Shown here: positions 51,482 to 61,551 of the stretch, piece by piece
Layout of the letters: each line of letters starts with the position of its first letter
Numbering within the stretch: position 1 is the stretch's first letter
Source of the DNA: an uncultured Prevotellaceae bacterium
Lineage (GTDB): Bacteria; Bacteroidota; Bacteroidia; Bacteroidales; Bacteroidaceae
Reading direction: 5' to 3'
Assembly: GCA_947168045.1 (NCBI GenBank)
Contig: CAMVKN010000008.1
Span: 1-64,000, forward strand
DNA length: 64,000 bases
Notes under the pieces: model-generated
The model's input: the letters and a program-made list of their open reading frames with translations, nothing else
Databases searched by the model: none
What the model was told of the DNA's origin: nothing
Program-made: the position numbers and the translations under genes

Positions 51482-52507
51482 ATGACAAAAGTTGCTATTA
51501 ACGGCTTCGGCCGTATCGGTCGCCTCGCATTCCGTCAGATGTTCGAGGCTGAAGGTTATGAAGTGGTCGCCATCAACGACCTGACCAGCCCGAAGATGCT
51601 GGCTCACCTGCTGAAGTATGACACCGCTCAGGGTGGTTTCTGCGGCAAGTTCGGTGAGAACAAGCACACGGTTGACTGCACCGATAACTCAATCATCGTC
51701 GACGGCAAGGAGATTACCATCTACGCCGTGCCCAACGCTGCCGAGCTGCCCTGGGGCGAGCTCAACGTTGACGTTGTGCTGGAGTGCACTGGCTTCTACA
51801 CCTCAAAGGAGAAGGCCAGCGCCCACATCAAGGCTGGTGCCAAGAAGGTTGTCATCTCCGCTCCTGCCGGCAATGACCTGCCCACCATCGTCTACAACGT
51901 GAACCACACCACACTGACTCCCGCCGACACCGTCATCAGCGCTGCCAGCTGCACCACCAACTGCCTGGCTCCCATGACGAAGGCCCTGAACGACTTCGCT
52001 CCCATCCAGAGCGGCATCATGACCACCGTGCACGCCTACACTGGCGACCAGATGATTCTCGACGGTCCTCAGCGCAAGGGTGACGTGCAGCGCGCACGTG
52101 CCGGTGCTCAGAACATCGTTCCCAACTCAACGGGTGCTGCCAAGGCTATCGGTCTGGTGATTCCCGAGCTCAACGGCAAGCTCATCGGTGCTGCCCAGCG
52201 CGTTCCCACGCCCACTGGCTCAACCACCATCCTGCACGCTGTGGTGAAGGGTGAGGTCACTGTCGAGGGCATCAACGCTGCCATGAAGGCTGCCACCAAC
52301 GAGAGCTTCGGCTACACCGAGGAGAAGCTCGTCAGCAGCGACATCATCGGCATGAAGTTCGGTTCGCTCTTCGATGCCAACCAGACCATGGTCAGCAAGA
52401 TTGGCGACGGCAACTCGCTCGTTCAGGTTGTCAGCTGGTACGACAACGAGAACAGCTACACCTCACAGATGGTTCGCACCATCAAGTACCTGGCTGAGCT
52501 GAAATAA
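51482..52507 (+). CDS. gap: glyceraldehyde-3-phosphate dehydrogenase
   Basis: 341 residues. Rossmann start [18 protein letters not shown] and catalytic [21 protein letters not shown]-type C-terminal motif ([18 protein letters not shown]). Glycolytic/gluconeogenic enzyme, NAD-type by the Asp after the second strand (INDLTS). Codon use is strongly biased to C-ending codons, as expected for a highly expressed gene. Terminator at 52531. Confidence 0.96.
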   Translation: MTKVAINGFGRIGRLAFRQMFEAEGYEVVAINDLTSPKMLAHLLKYDTAQGGFCGKFGENKHTVDCTDNSIIVDGKEITIYAVPNAAELPWGELNVDVVLECTGFYTSKEKASAHIKAGAKKVVISAPAGNDLPTIVYNVNHTTLTPADTVISAASCTTNCLAPMTKALNDFAPIQSGIMTTVHAYTGDQMILDGPQRKGDVQRARAGAQNIVPNSTGAAKAIGLVIPELNGKLIGAAQRVPTPTGSTTILHAVVKGEVTVEGINAAMKAATNESFGYTEEKLVSSDIIGMKFGSLFDANQTMVSKIGDGNSLVQVVSWYDNENSYTSQMVRTIKYLAELK

Positions 52508-52530
52508 GCACTATCCAGTGTCATTCTAAG

Positions 52531-52566
52531 AAAAGCCGTCCTGCAGTTGCAGAACGGCTTTTCTTT
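52531..52566 (+). terminator. terminator after gap
   Basis: AAAAGCCGT and ACGGCTTTT pair around an inner CTGCAGTTGCAG hairpin, with a T-rich tail, 24 bp after the stop. Confidence 0.85.
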
Positions 52567-52682
52567 TAGTGTAGAGTGTATAGTGCAGAGTTGAGAGTTT
52601 GCTACCGCATTTCATGGGGTGCGCAGCCATATAGGTGATTTGTGGTGGCGGTAGCAAACTCTACACTCTACACTCTACACTA
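52567..52682. repeat. inverted repeat of (GTAGAGT)n type between gap and the symporter gene
   Basis: A left arm TAGTGTAGAGTGTATAGTG...GCTACCGC (52567-52608) and a right arm (52648-52682) are inverted copies, differing by an indel in the heptameric tract. The stop codon of the leftward symporter gene lies within the right arm. Confidence 0.75.
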
Positions 52683-54024
52683 ACTCGTCCAGCCGATTGC
52701 CCCAGAGGTAGGTGGATGTCTCACGCGCTGCCACCCCGCTGAGCAGGAGCAGGGCAATGAGGTTCGGAATAGCCATGAAGGCGTTCATGCAGTCGGCAAT
52801 GTTCCAGATGACATCAAGGCTGACAATGCTGCCGAAGAAGAGGGCTGCGATGTAGAGGATGCGGTAGAAACGGTTGATGCGCTTTCCTTCGATGTAGTTG
52901 ACAGCGCTCTCACCATAGTAGCTCCATCCGAGAATGGTACTGAAGGCGAAGGTGAGAATGCCAAAAGTCAGCAGTGGTGCTCCGACGTAGGGAATCTTTG
53001 AGAAGGCCACCCTGGTGAGCGCCGCACCGTCGGTATAGCTGATGTCGGGGTAGGCCAGGATGCTGCTGACAAGCACCAGACCAGTGAGGGCGCAGATGAC
53101 AACGGTGTCCCAGAAGGTGCCAGTGCTGCTGACGAGCGCCTGACGGACGGGATTGCGTGTCTGGGCAGCAGCAGCGACGATGGGAGCTGACCCCATGCCA
53201 CTCTCATTGCTAAAAAGTCCACGGGCGATGCCATAGCGGGCAGCCATCATCACCGTGGCACCGACGAAGCCGCCACCAGCCGCTGAGGGGTTGAAGGCGG
53301 AGGTGACGATGAGCTGCAGGGCTGGCCACACATAGGCACCGTTCATAAACAGGATGACGATGCAGCCCACGACATAGAGCACGGCCATGAAGGGCACGAG
53401 GACAGTGCACACACGGGCGATGGAGCGGACGCCACCCATGATGACCAGTGCCACGAGCATGCTGACAATCAGTCCCGTAACCCATGCCGGTATGCCGAAG
53501 GTCTGGCTGGTGAGCAAGGCGATGCTGTTAGCCTGGACGGTACAGCCAATGCCGAAGGAGGCCAGGGCGGTGAAGACGGCGAAGAGTAGCGCCAACCACC
53601 GCATGTTCAGTCCACGCTCAAGGGCATACATCGGACCACCATAGGTGCGTCCTGAAGCATCACGCACACGGTACTTTACTGCCAGCAGGCCCTCAGCATA
53701 CTTCGTGGCCATGCCGAAGATGCCGGTGAGCCAGCACCACAGCACCGCACCGGGACCACCCAGCGCCACGGCCGTAGCCACACCTACGATGTTGCCCGTG
53801 CCGATGGTAGCGGCCAGGGCGGTGGCCAAGGCACCAAACTGACTGACCTCGCCTGCAGCACCTTTGTCCTTCTTCACTGACAGGCGGATGCCTGTAAACA
53901 ACTTGCGCTGCGGGATGCGCAGACGAAAGGTGAGGAACACATGGGTGCCCAGCAACAGGATAATCATGGGCCAGTCCCAGAGGAGGCCGCTCAACAGTGA
54001 AAAGAAATCATTGATGCTGTCCAT
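52675..54024 (-). CDS. sodium:alanine/glycine symporter (AGCS family)
   Basis: 449 residues, about 11 helices. GTGNIVGVATAVALGGPGAVLWCW and WLTGIFGMATKYAEGLLAVKYR (in parts) are AGCS signatures; NESGMGSAPIVAAAAQT is the second conserved block. Imports small neutral amino acids with Na+. Last gene of the minus-strand run from prmA, 5 bp after the GH2 gene. Confidence 0.93.
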   Translation of the reverse strand: MDSINDFFSLLSGLLWDWPMIILLLGTHVFLTFRLRIPQRKLFTGIRLSVKKDKGAAGEVSQFGALATALAATIGTGNIVGVATAVALGGPGAVLWCWLTGIFGMATKYAEGLLAVKYRVRDASGRTYGGPMYALERGLNMRWLALLFAVFTALASFGIGCTVQANSIALLTSQTFGIPAWVTGLIVSMLVALVIMGGVRSIARVCTVLVPFMAVLYVVGCIVILFMNGAYVWPALQLIVTSAFNPSAAGGGFVGATVMMAARYGIARGLFSNESGMGSAPIVAAAAQTRNPVRQALVSSTGTFWDTVVICALTGLVLVSSILAYPDISYTDGAALTRVAFSKIPYVGAPLLTFGILTFAFSTILGWSYYGESAVNYIEGKRINRFYRILYIAALFFGSIVSLDVIWNIADCMNAFMAIPNLIALLLLSGVAARETSTYLWGNRLDELV

Positions 54025-54029
54025 ACCTC

Positions 54030-57000
54030 TTATCTCTCATCTCTCACCTCTTCCAGCAGGTCGGCCTCGACGATTCTCAGCTCCACCTTGCCTTCAGCAG
54101 TCCTGATGCGGTCGAACTCGCCGGCATTGCCACCCGCCAGCTCCTTGGTGTCGCCAAACTTGTTGCTGTCCTGCACAGGCCCCACCATACGGATGGTGAT
54201 GCGGTCGGCCCGCACAGGCTGGGTGATGTTGATATGGGCATAGCCCAAGGTAGCCTCAGTCAGTCCTTCCCACACCTTTCTGCTACCAGCATAAACCTCT
54301 AAGGGATAGCACTTATTGCGCCATCCGCTAAGCTTTAGCGTTAACTCGCTAATCTCGGCCTTGCGACTCAGGTGGTACGTTACCCAGGCATTCTCCTTCT
54401 TGCCATCGCTCTTCCATTCTGACAGCTCGTTGTCATCGTAGCTGTGGCCAATGGTGGCAACATTGCTGCCCGCCTGAGCCTTGACGATGCCGACAGTCTT
54501 CTTCACGTCGACATAGCTGGGTGTCGAGGGTGTCTCGCCACGCACCAAGCTGGGACGAAGCGATAGTTGCGGCAGATAGTTAGGAACATCGACGGACTCT
54601 GAATGAAGCGTCAGATAGGCAGGCTTCACACCGTCGGCACAGACGGAGAGGCAGATGTCGCCTGGTTGGGTGGTGGTGCGAAGCAGGATGCGGTTGACGC
54701 CACACTCTACGGGAAGCGACAGGTGTCCCACGTAATTGTCTGAGATGTTCTTCTTGTTGGCAGCGTCGAGCAGCGCCTTGTCATGCTGTCCCTCGTCAAC
54801 CAGGTACTGCTGGTTGTTGCGTGAGGCGATGCCGCCTATCCACTGTGCCTCGCCCCACAGAGCGAAGTTCACCATGCGGTTGTCTACCGGGCAGCGACGG
54901 CCTTGTTTGTCGACCACCTCTACCTCGACCAGCACCATGTCAGCGCCGTCGGCCTTCGTGCCTTCGGGGTTGGCCATCGCCTTCAGGCGCAATGCAGCCG
55001 GCTCGCCAGCGGTGAACAGCGTGTCGCGTGAAGTAAGCCTGCTGTCCTGTGTGAAGTCCTTGCCGTCAGTGGTATAGCTCACGGCTTCAAGGCTGCCGGG
55101 CTGGTAAGGTACGTTCTTAAACGTGTAGAGCCACTTGAAGGTGCGCTCCCCCTCGATGCCGAGCGGTCTGCCGTTCAGTAACAGGTCAACACGGTCGCCA
55201 GTGGAGACGACATAGACGTCCTTCACCGTGCCCGGCTCGTAGTTCCAGTGTCCTATGATATGTGTGCGGTCCCGTTCCGGCTCTACCCATCCGTCCCACA
55301 TCACCTGGTGAGCAAAGAAAGCCTCCTTGGGCAGGCGCATGGCATCAGTGACGCCGCTGGTGCGGTAGTTCGACTCGCCACGGTGGTGGGTGTTGGTGTC
55401 GCTGAACACAATCTTCACGCCGCCGCTGCTCACCCTGTCGCCAGTGCCAGGACGCTCCTTCCAGTATTCGTGCCAGCGCTCCACCATCTGGCAGGCCATC
55501 TGGTCCATGTTGTGGTTGTATTCCCAAGCGGGCTTGCCACGGTAGAGTGGGCCGTCACCCTCCTTGTGATAGGGTGGGGTCTGCTCGTCCCAATACTTGC
55601 GCAGCCCCTCGTCACGACAGTACTCCATGGCCCACATGGGGTGTTTCTTCGACTTGTTGATGTAGAGCATCTCGCCACCGTATTCCGCCTCGTCGATGTC
55701 GAGCATCTCGCGGCTGCCGATGGCCCTGCCGCCATGAGGGTCATACTGGTCGCGGATGGCCTTCAGCTCAAGCATGTGCTCGCGGCTGATGCTCTCGTTG
55801 CCTCCCTCATAGAAGATGATGCTGGGGTTGTTGCGGTTGTAGATGATGGCGTCGCGCATCAGCGACGTGCGCTGCAGCCAGCGGGCACCGTCCACATCCT
55901 TCTCGGCATCGCCGGCAGGCATGGCCTGTAGCAGTCCCACGCGGTCGCAGCTCTCCACATCCTGCTTCCATGGCGTGACGTGCATCCAGCGCACCAGGTT
56001 ACCGCCGCTCTCCACCATCAGGCCGTTGCTGTAGTCGCTGAGCCAGGCCGGGACGCTCAGTCCGGTGCCGGGCCACTCGTTGCTGGTGCGCTGGGCATAG
56101 CCGTGAATCATCATCACACGGTCGTTGAGCCAGAACTTGCCCTCGCCGAAGCGAGTCTTGCGGAAACCGGTGCGGACGAAGACCTCGTCGTTGACTGCGG
56201 TAGCCGTATCCAACTTGTCCCTCAGGTAGCACTCCACCGTGTAGAGATAGCCATAGCCCCACGACCAGAAGTGAAGGCCCTGCACCACCTGCTCCGCCTT
56301 GGCTATGGCGGTCTCGCCAGGCTGCAGGGTAATAAACTCGCTGCCGTTGAAACCCGCCACCTTGTTGCCATCAACGTCCTTGATGACGACGGTCAGGAAG
56401 AACCTGTGCGGATGGGTGTCCTCGTTCTTCACCTCGCTCTCCACATGGATGGTAGCCTTGCGCCCAGCGATGTCGAAATCGGTGGCATAGACGTAGGTGC
56501 CGGTAGTGCCAAGGTTGGAATAGAGAGGCAGTGTCTGGTAGAGCTTGCCCGTGAGGTGCAGGTAGACATTCTTTGGCAGCCCGCCATAGTTGGCATTGAA
56601 GTTGCGGTCGTTCCACTGGTAGCGGCTGTTGCGCTCACGATCCCGGTACTGCCAGCTGTTGTCGCAGCGCACGGCAATGACGTTCTCGCCGGAAACGAGG
56701 GTAGGGGTGAGGTCGAAGCCGAAGGCCATGACACCGTTGTCGCTGTAGCCCACATGCTGTCCATTGACATAGACATCAGCCCCTTGACGGGCGCCCTCAA
56801 ATTCAATGAAAACTTTCCCGTTCAGCTGTTCTTCGCTGATGGTAAAGTGTTTACGATACCACACGATGGTATCTGTCAGCTCGGTGATGTCTACCTTGAA
56901 GGCCTCATCGCCATTGAAGGCGCAGGGCAAGGTGACCGGTTTCCATTGTGGGACGTCGAAGGCAGACTGTCCGGCTTCGCGGATATCACCGACGTGCATC

Positions 57001-57089
57001 AGCCAGCCACCGTTGAAGTTCAGCTTCTGCCGGCCGGCGGCTGAAAGCGTCAGCACACAGAGCAGACAAAGGAGGATTCGCTTATTCAT
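54030..57089 (-). CDS. secreted GH2-family glycosidase with discoidin-like domain
   Basis: 1019 residues with a signal peptide (MNKRILLCLLCVLTLSAAG). The sugar-binding jelly-roll domain (GKVFIEFEGARQGADVYVNGQHVGYS) and the TIM barrel with the acid/base N431-E432 (IIFYEGGNESIS) identify GH2. The C-terminal ~150 residues (IGHSYDDNELSEWKSDG... ELTLKLSGWRNKCYPLEVY) are a discoidin/CBM32-like domain. Likely a beta-galactosidase, beta-glucuronidase or beta-mannosidase; the sequence alone does not choose. The final codons (EEVRDER) are coded by a GAGAGAT-type repeat. A long opposite-strand open frame is a shadow. Confidence 0.9.
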   Translation of the reverse strand: MNKRILLCLLCVLTLSAAGRQKLNFNGGWLMHVGDIREAGQSAFDVPQWKPVTLPCAFNGDEAFKVDITELTDTIVWYRKHFTISEEQLNGKVFIEFEGARQGADVYVNGQHVGYSDNGVMAFGFDLTPTLVSGENVIAVRCDNSWQYRDRERNSRYQWNDRNFNANYGGLPKNVYLHLTGKLYQTLPLYSNLGTTGTYVYATDFDIAGRKATIHVESEVKNEDTHPHRFFLTVVIKDVDGNKVAGFNGSEFITLQPGETAIAKAEQVVQGLHFWSWGYGYLYTVECYLRDKLDTATAVNDEVFVRTGFRKTRFGEGKFWLNDRVMMIHGYAQRTSNEWPGTGLSVPAWLSDYSNGLMVESGGNLVRWMHVTPWKQDVESCDRVGLLQAMPAGDAEKDVDGARWLQRTSLMRDAIIYNRNNPSIIFYEGGNESISREHMLELKAIRDQYDPHGGRAIGSREMLDIDEAEYGGEMLYINKSKKHPMWAMEYCRDEGLRKYWDEQTPPYHKEGDGPLYRGKPAWEYNHNMDQMACQMVERWHEYWKERPGTGDRVSSGGVKIVFSDTNTHHRGESNYRTSGVTDAMRLPKEAFFAHQVMWDGWVEPERDRTHIIGHWNYEPGTVKDVYVVSTGDRVDLLLNGRPLGIEGERTFKWLYTFKNVPYQPGSLEAVSYTTDGKDFTQDSRLTSRDTLFTAGEPAALRLKAMANPEGTKADGADMVLVEVEVVDKQGRRCPVDNRMVNFALWGEAQWIGGIASRNNQQYLVDEGQHDKALLDAANKKNISDNYVGHLSLPVECGVNRILLRTTTQPGDICLSVCADGVKPAYLTLHSESVDVPNYLPQLSLRPSLVRGETPSTPSYVDVKKTVGIVKAQAGSNVATIGHSYDDNELSEWKSDGKKENAWVTYHLSRKAEISELTLKLSGWRNKCYPLEVYAGSRKVWEGLTEATLGYAHINITQPVRADRITIRMVGPVQDSNKFGDTKELAGGNAGEFDRIRTAEGKVELRIVEADLLEEVRDER

Positions 57090-57106
57090 AGTTATAAGTA
57101 GTGTTT

Positions 57107-59473
57107 TTATGTTTCGGACCTTGTAGCTCGTACCTCGCCTGCAGTGGCGGGAGTAATAAGGTGTACATCGCGCTGCGGGAAAGGAATCTCCACGCCATTG
57201 GCGCGCAGGGTGTCATAGACCGTCTTGAGCACGTCGCTGATGACGTAGACACGCTTCACGGCGTCGGCCCAGATGTAGAGCTTGAAGTCTACGCTCGACT
57301 CGCCCATGGCCGACACGACGGTCTTGGCACGCTTGGAGTGGTCGGTCCAGGGATGCTTCATGCCGTTGACGGCGTCCTCAACCATCTGGCTGACCTGATG
57401 GAGGTTGGAGCCGTAGGCCACGCTGTAGTAGATGGTGGCCAGGACGTAGCCGTGGTTACGCGTCAGATTCTTGTAGTTCTTAGCAAAGAGCTGACTGTTC
57501 TGAAAGGTGATGACCTCGCCATAGAGCGTCTCGACGACGGTGGCAGTATAGCTGATGCTGTTCACCTTGCCCATGGTCCCGTCAATCTCAATCCAGTCGC
57601 CCACTTTCACGCGGCCGGCCATGAGCGTGGCACCGTAGTAGATGTTCTCGATGATGTCCTTCGATGCGAAACCGATACCTGTCGAGAGACCGCCACCGAT
57701 GGCCAGCAGCCATGTCACGCTGATGTGGAGGATGCTGAGCGACATCATCAGCCAGATGCCCCATACCAGCACCTGGATGACGTTCTTGCCCATCACCTCG
57801 CGGCTGGCGGCGGTGGTGGGGTCGCTGGTCTGGAAATGCAAGCGCATGAGCGCCAGGATAGTGCTGGCAATGTAGCTGAAGAGGAACCAGAGGCTGACGA
57901 CCATCGAGAGCTTGAGGATGCTGACCTTCAGGTTCTCCATGTTAATGAAGTTCTTACGGAAGATTTGCCAGCAGAGGTCGCCCAGGTTGAACACGTCGGC
58001 AGCCCAGTAGATGGACAGCATGACCGAGCCGACACCCACAACGGGCAGCACGACCTTAGAGATGAGCAAGTAGAACCACGACTGGGTGATAGGTTTGTTG
58101 ACGTACTGGTGACGCTCTCCGTAGAGCCTGAGATAGCTGATGAGACAGGTGATGGTGAGGATGCAGGTGAGCTGCATAATCCACCATATCAGTATCTGGA
58201 CGGCCAGCAGGGTGTAGCCCAGCCACGAGCATGCCAGCGAGAAGAGGAAGATGGCCAGCGAGATATAGGTGTAGAACATGTCCGAGCGTGGGATGTTCTT
58301 GTTGTGGCGGCGAATGACCATCCACTGCCAGATGGTGCTGAGCAACAGAATGGCAGGAAAGGACACGTTGACCAGCTCGTTGGGTATGAGCACAATGCGG
58401 AAGGCAATGACGATGAAGCCCACCAGCACCAGCGGCGAATAGATGTGGAAGGCACTGCGTATCTGGTCGCCATTGACGCGCAGCAGCAGTGAGATGAGGA
58501 TGACGCCCAACAGCCAGGCATACTCAATGAGCAGCCCGCTGGCCATGATGAAGAAGTTCTGCTGCAGGGTGGCACGCATGATGCCTAAGACGGCGGCAAA
58601 GGTGACTGTGGTGGTGGCCATGATGATGCACGAGCGCTTCTTCATGAACTCGATGGTGTGGAACCGCTTGGGCATGAATCGGAAAACGATCATGTTGAGT
58701 ACGATGGCCACGACGATATAGAAGAAAATCATGGAGAAGAGGCGCAGGATGACGGTTGAGTCCCAGTCAGACTGCTGTTTCGACGGCCGGTACTTCTCAG
58801 CCATCGCTACCTTCATCTCCTCCCAGCGTGTGCCGAAGTTCTTCAGCAATGAGATGTAGTTTTCGCCGCCATTGCGGAAGATGCCCGTCTGTATGTCGTT
58901 GTAGCGGCGGTTGGCATAGTCGTTCAGATAGCGCAGCCGCTGCTCGGTGTTCTCATACAGGGTGATGTACTCCGTCACCTGAGCCTTCGTCTCAGTCAGG
59001 GTGTTGCGTACGCTGGTGGCCAGCGTCAGGCACACAGTGCGGTCGGCCTTGGCCTTGTCTTCCAGCATGTTGGGGCGGATAAGCCTCAGGCTGTTCACCA
59101 GGCTGTCGTATTTGGCTATCTCCACATCGAGCGACTCGATATAGGTCTTGAAGGGCAACTGCGAACGCTGGAACGACAGATATTGCTCAGTGGCCTCATG
59201 ACAGGCATAGGTGAGGTCGAACACATAGTTGTTCTGCTGAGAGTAGAGCATCAGCGCGTTCTGGTTGCTACGCTTGATGGTCTCATGTAACTGCTTTATG
59301 ATGTCCTTCGTCTGCTGTTTGCGCTCGTCGGCCTGACTGCTCAGCTCCTGATGGCGCTCGGTCAGCTCTGCGCGCAGCACCCGCAGCGTCTGCTCCAGGT
59401 TCTGCTCCTTCAACACAGCCTGTGCCTCAACCAAGCAGAGCAGTAGCAGCAGTAAGGTGATAATTCTCTTCAT
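57107..59473 (-). CDS. MscS-family mechanosensitive channel with large sensor domain
   Basis: 788 residues: a signal peptide (MKRIITLLLLLLCLVEAQA), a periplasmic coiled-coil-like region (about 25-215), then about eleven transmembrane helices and the MscS core (GRVKVGDWIEIDGTMGKVNSISYTATVVETLYGEVITFQNSQL, in parts). Large MscK/MscM-like channels have this build. Expected role: release of solutes on membrane tension. It lies 16 bp after prmA and 17 bp before the GH2 gene. Confidence 0.9.
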   Translation of the reverse strand: MKRIITLLLLLLCLVEAQAVLKEQNLEQTLRVLRAELTERHQELSSQADERKQQTKDIIKQLHETIKRSNQNALMLYSQQNNYVFDLTYACHEATEQYLSFQRSQLPFKTYIESLDVEIAKYDSLVNSLRLIRPNMLEDKAKADRTVCLTLATSVRNTLTETKAQVTEYITLYENTEQRLRYLNDYANRRYNDIQTGIFRNGGENYISLLKNFGTRWEEMKVAMAEKYRPSKQQSDWDSTVILRLFSMIFFYIVVAIVLNMIVFRFMPKRFHTIEFMKKRSCIIMATTTVTFAAVLGIMRATLQQNFFIMASGLLIEYAWLLGVILISLLLRVNGDQIRSAFHIYSPLVLVGFIVIAFRIVLIPNELVNVSFPAILLLSTIWQWMVIRRHNKNIPRSDMFYTYISLAIFLFSLACSWLGYTLLAVQILIWWIMQLTCILTITCLISYLRLYGERHQYVNKPITQSWFYLLISKVVLPVVGVGSVMLSIYWAADVFNLGDLCWQIFRKNFINMENLKVSILKLSMVVSLWFLFSYIASTILALMRLHFQTSDPTTAASREVMGKNVIQVLVWGIWLMMSLSILHISVTWLLAIGGGLSTGIGFASKDIIENIYYGATLMAGRVKVGDWIEIDGTMGKVNSISYTATVVETLYGEVITFQNSQLFAKNYKNLTRNHGYVLATIYYSVAYGSNLHQVSQMVEDAVNGMKHPWTDHSKRAKTVVSAMGESSVDFKLYIWADAVKRVYVISDVLKTVYDTLRANGVEIPFPQRDVHLITPATAGEVRATRSET

Positions 59474-59489
59474 TTCAGTCTATTGAATA

Positions 59490-60368
59490 TTAAATGCTAA
59501 ATCTTAGGCATGACCATCCGTCCTCCGTCTTCTCTTCCTCAAGACGCAGTCCCAGCTGGCTGGCCTTGTCCGTCAGCAAGGGTACATCGTCGTGGTAGAA
59601 GCCGCTCAGCAGCAGCGTGCCACCCTCAGCCTTCAGGGCTTGTCGCATGCTTGGCAGGTCAGCCAGGAGGATGTTGCGGTTGATATTGGCAGCCACCACA
59701 TCAAACTGACCGATGAACTGTCCGATGACGGTGGAATCGCCCAAAATGGACGTGAAACGCTCCTCTACACCATTCAGCCGGGCATTCAGCCGGGCGTTGT
59801 CCACGCTCCATTCGTCAATGTCGTAGCCCACGGCGCGTTCAGCTCCCTGAGCCAGTGCCACGATGGACAGGATGCCGGTGCCCGTTCCGCAGTCAAGCAG
59901 CGCCTGTCCCTGAAGCGACATCTCAGTCAGGCATGCACACATCATGCGTGTGGTGGCATGGTTGCCTGTGCCAAAGGCCTGGCGGGCGTTAATCTGAATG
60001 AGGCGTGGCGGCGTGGCGCCATCAGGCAGGGTAGGCAGGTGACGCCCGTCATATATAATAAGGTGTGTTCCCACGCTGATGGGCTCGAAGCCCTGCTGCT
60101 CCCACTCCTCGTTCCAGTCACGATAAGGTGCCTCGTCGATGGTGTAGTCCACGTGTACCTCGTCCTGGTCAAAGGGAAGCATGGCGATGACTTGGCGCAG
60201 TGCATCCTCGTCAAAGAAGTCCTGTTGCACATAGCCCGTCATGCCTTCGCCAGTCTGCTCAAAGGTCTCAAAGGCAGCCTCGCCAGCCATGGCCGCAAGA
60301 ACGTCGCACACATCTTGACGGATGACAGCCGGTGCATCGATGCGGAATAAAACTTCGTAATATTTCAT
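59490..60368 (-). CDS. prmA: ribosomal protein L11 methyltransferase
   Basis: 292 residues from ATG 60368 (MKYYEVLFRIDAPAVIRQ), the family's usual start; an open extension of 18 residues is not conserved and would overlap the -7 element. AdoMet motif LLDCGTGTGILSIVALAQGA, RQAFGTGNHATTRM, and FDVVAANINRNILL. Trimethylates L11 on the ribosome. First gene of a four-gene minus-strand run. Confidence 0.93.
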   Translation of the reverse strand: MKYYEVLFRIDAPAVIRQDVCDVLAAMAGEAAFETFEQTGEGMTGYVQQDFFDEDALRQVIAMLPFDQDEVHVDYTIDEAPYRDWNEEWEQQGFEPISVGTHLIIYDGRHLPTLPDGATPPRLIQINARQAFGTGNHATTRMMCACLTEMSLQGQALLDCGTGTGILSIVALAQGAERAVGYDIDEWSVDNARLNARLNGVEERFTSILGDSTVIGQFIGQFDVVAANINRNILLADLPSMRQALKAEGGTLLLSGFYHDDVPLLTDKASQLGLRLEEEKTEDGWSCLRFSI

Positions 60369-60389
60369 GTCAGCACAGTATTTTGCGTG

Positions 60390-60470
60390 CAAAATTAAAA
60401 AAAATAGGGAAAATCCTACCATGTTTTAGGGTTTTTCCTTAATTTTGCACCAAAATTAGTGGTATTTTTG
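60390..60470. promoter_or_regulatory. divergent -7 elements of prmA and the Tyr/Trp-rich gene
   Basis: Minus-strand TAATTTTG (60390-60397) faces prmA. Plus-strand TAATTTTG (60440-60447) and TATTTTTG (60463-60470) precede the gene at 60504. I cannot say which plus-strand box is used. Confidence 0.4.
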
Positions 60471-60503
60471 CATTGTGAAACAAACAATCAACTCAATAAG
60501 GCT

Positions 60504-61499
60504 ATGAAAAAGTGGTTTCTTCTATCCATCATGTTAGGAGCCTTCGCGCTCCCGAATGTTGCACAGGACGACGATATGTACTTTGTCCCCTCAAAGCGGC
60601 ATGCCTCTCACAGTTCGGGCAGCTTCGGCACGGCTTCCTCTGACACCTACTATTCAGGTTCGTCGCGCAGCGTTGACGACTACAACCGCCGCTGGGCCAG
60701 CAGCTATGAGGTGCTGCCCGCCGACACCAGCGACGTCATCAGCTTCTCAGGCGTGGAGGGTGTCTATCCTGACAGCCTGAGCGACTTCGCCCTGACGCAG
60801 CGCATGACACGCTGGGACGGTTATGAGCCATCGACGGCCTACTGGGAGGGCTATGCCCAGGGACGCCGCGACTACATCGGATGGCACTCGCCCTGGTATT
60901 ACTCATCCTATTACCCCTGGTATGACTCCTGGTACTGGGACTCCTGGTACTATGACCCATGGTACTACCGTAGCTGGTATTACGATCCCTGGTACTATGG
61001 CGGCTGGGGCTGGCGTGGCTACTACTCCTACTACTATCCGCACTACTACGGCTGGGGTGGTGGTGGCTACTATACTCACCGTTCCTGGCCCGGCACGCAG
61101 AACCACGGCCGCATCATCGGTGCCAGTCCCCGCACCTTCGCCTCTGGGCGTGGCTCGGGCTTCGGTGGCACCCGCAATGGCCACGGTGGCATCAACACTC
61201 GCTCTGGCGGTACGGCCTTCGGCGGCTCACGCTCAGGCGCCTTCACCGGCTCGCGCAGCGGTAGCTTCGGTGGCACGCGTACACGCAGCAACGTAGGCAC
61301 CACCAGCAGTGGCAACACGGGCTTCAACGGCAGTCGCTCCACACAGTCGTCAGGCAGCTTCAGTGGTTCGCGCTCCACAGGCAGCTCCAGTGGTAGCTAT
61401 GGCGGCAGCTCAGGTGGCAGCTTCGGCGGCTCGCGCTCAGGTGGCGGCGGTGCACGCTCAGGCGGCGGTGGCGGCTTCGGTGGCAGTCGTCGCAGGTAA
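60504..61499 (+). CDS. secreted Tyr/Trp-rich and Gly/Ser-rich protein
   Basis: 331 residues from ATG 60504 (MKKWFLLSIMLGAFALPNVAQ), which gives a signal peptide. Residues ~130-200 are extremely rich in Tyr and Trp in a repeating (S/D)WYYDPWYY pattern, followed by a Gly/Ser/Arg-rich tail of degenerate (F)GGSRSG units. I recognise no catalytic domain. Aromatic low-complexity stretches of this kind suggest a surface-associated or structural role (inference). Precedes an OmpP1/FadL porin by 52 bp. Confidence 0.75.
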   Translation: MKKWFLLSIMLGAFALPNVAQDDDMYFVPSKRHASHSSGSFGTASSDTYYSGSSRSVDDYNRRWASSYEVLPADTSDVISFSGVEGVYPDSLSDFALTQRMTRWDGYEPSTAYWEGYAQGRRDYIGWHSPWYYSSYYPWYDSWYWDSWYYDPWYYRSWYYDPWYYGGWGWRGYYSYYYPHYYGWGGGGYYTHRSWPGTQNHGRIIGASPRTFASGRGSGFGGTRNGHGGINTRSGGTAFGGSRSGAFTGSRSGSFGGTRTRSNVGTTSSGNTGFNGSRSTQSSGSFSGSRSTGSSSGSYGGSSGGSFGGSRSGGGGARSGGGGGFGGSRRR

Positions 61500-61511
61500 A
61501 TGGCGGCCTTC

Positions 61512-61551
61512 GGCCTAAATGAAAAATGATAAATGACAAATGACAAGTGAT
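61512..61551. repeat. AAATGA-type tandem repeat before the porin
   Basis: Five or six units of AAATGACA/AAATGATA run right up to the ATG at 61552. Confidence 0.6.

Noticed and set aside
55980..58492. Long open frames opposite the GH2 and MscS genes
   Set aside because: Both lie antisense to clearly identified proteins and show no domain.
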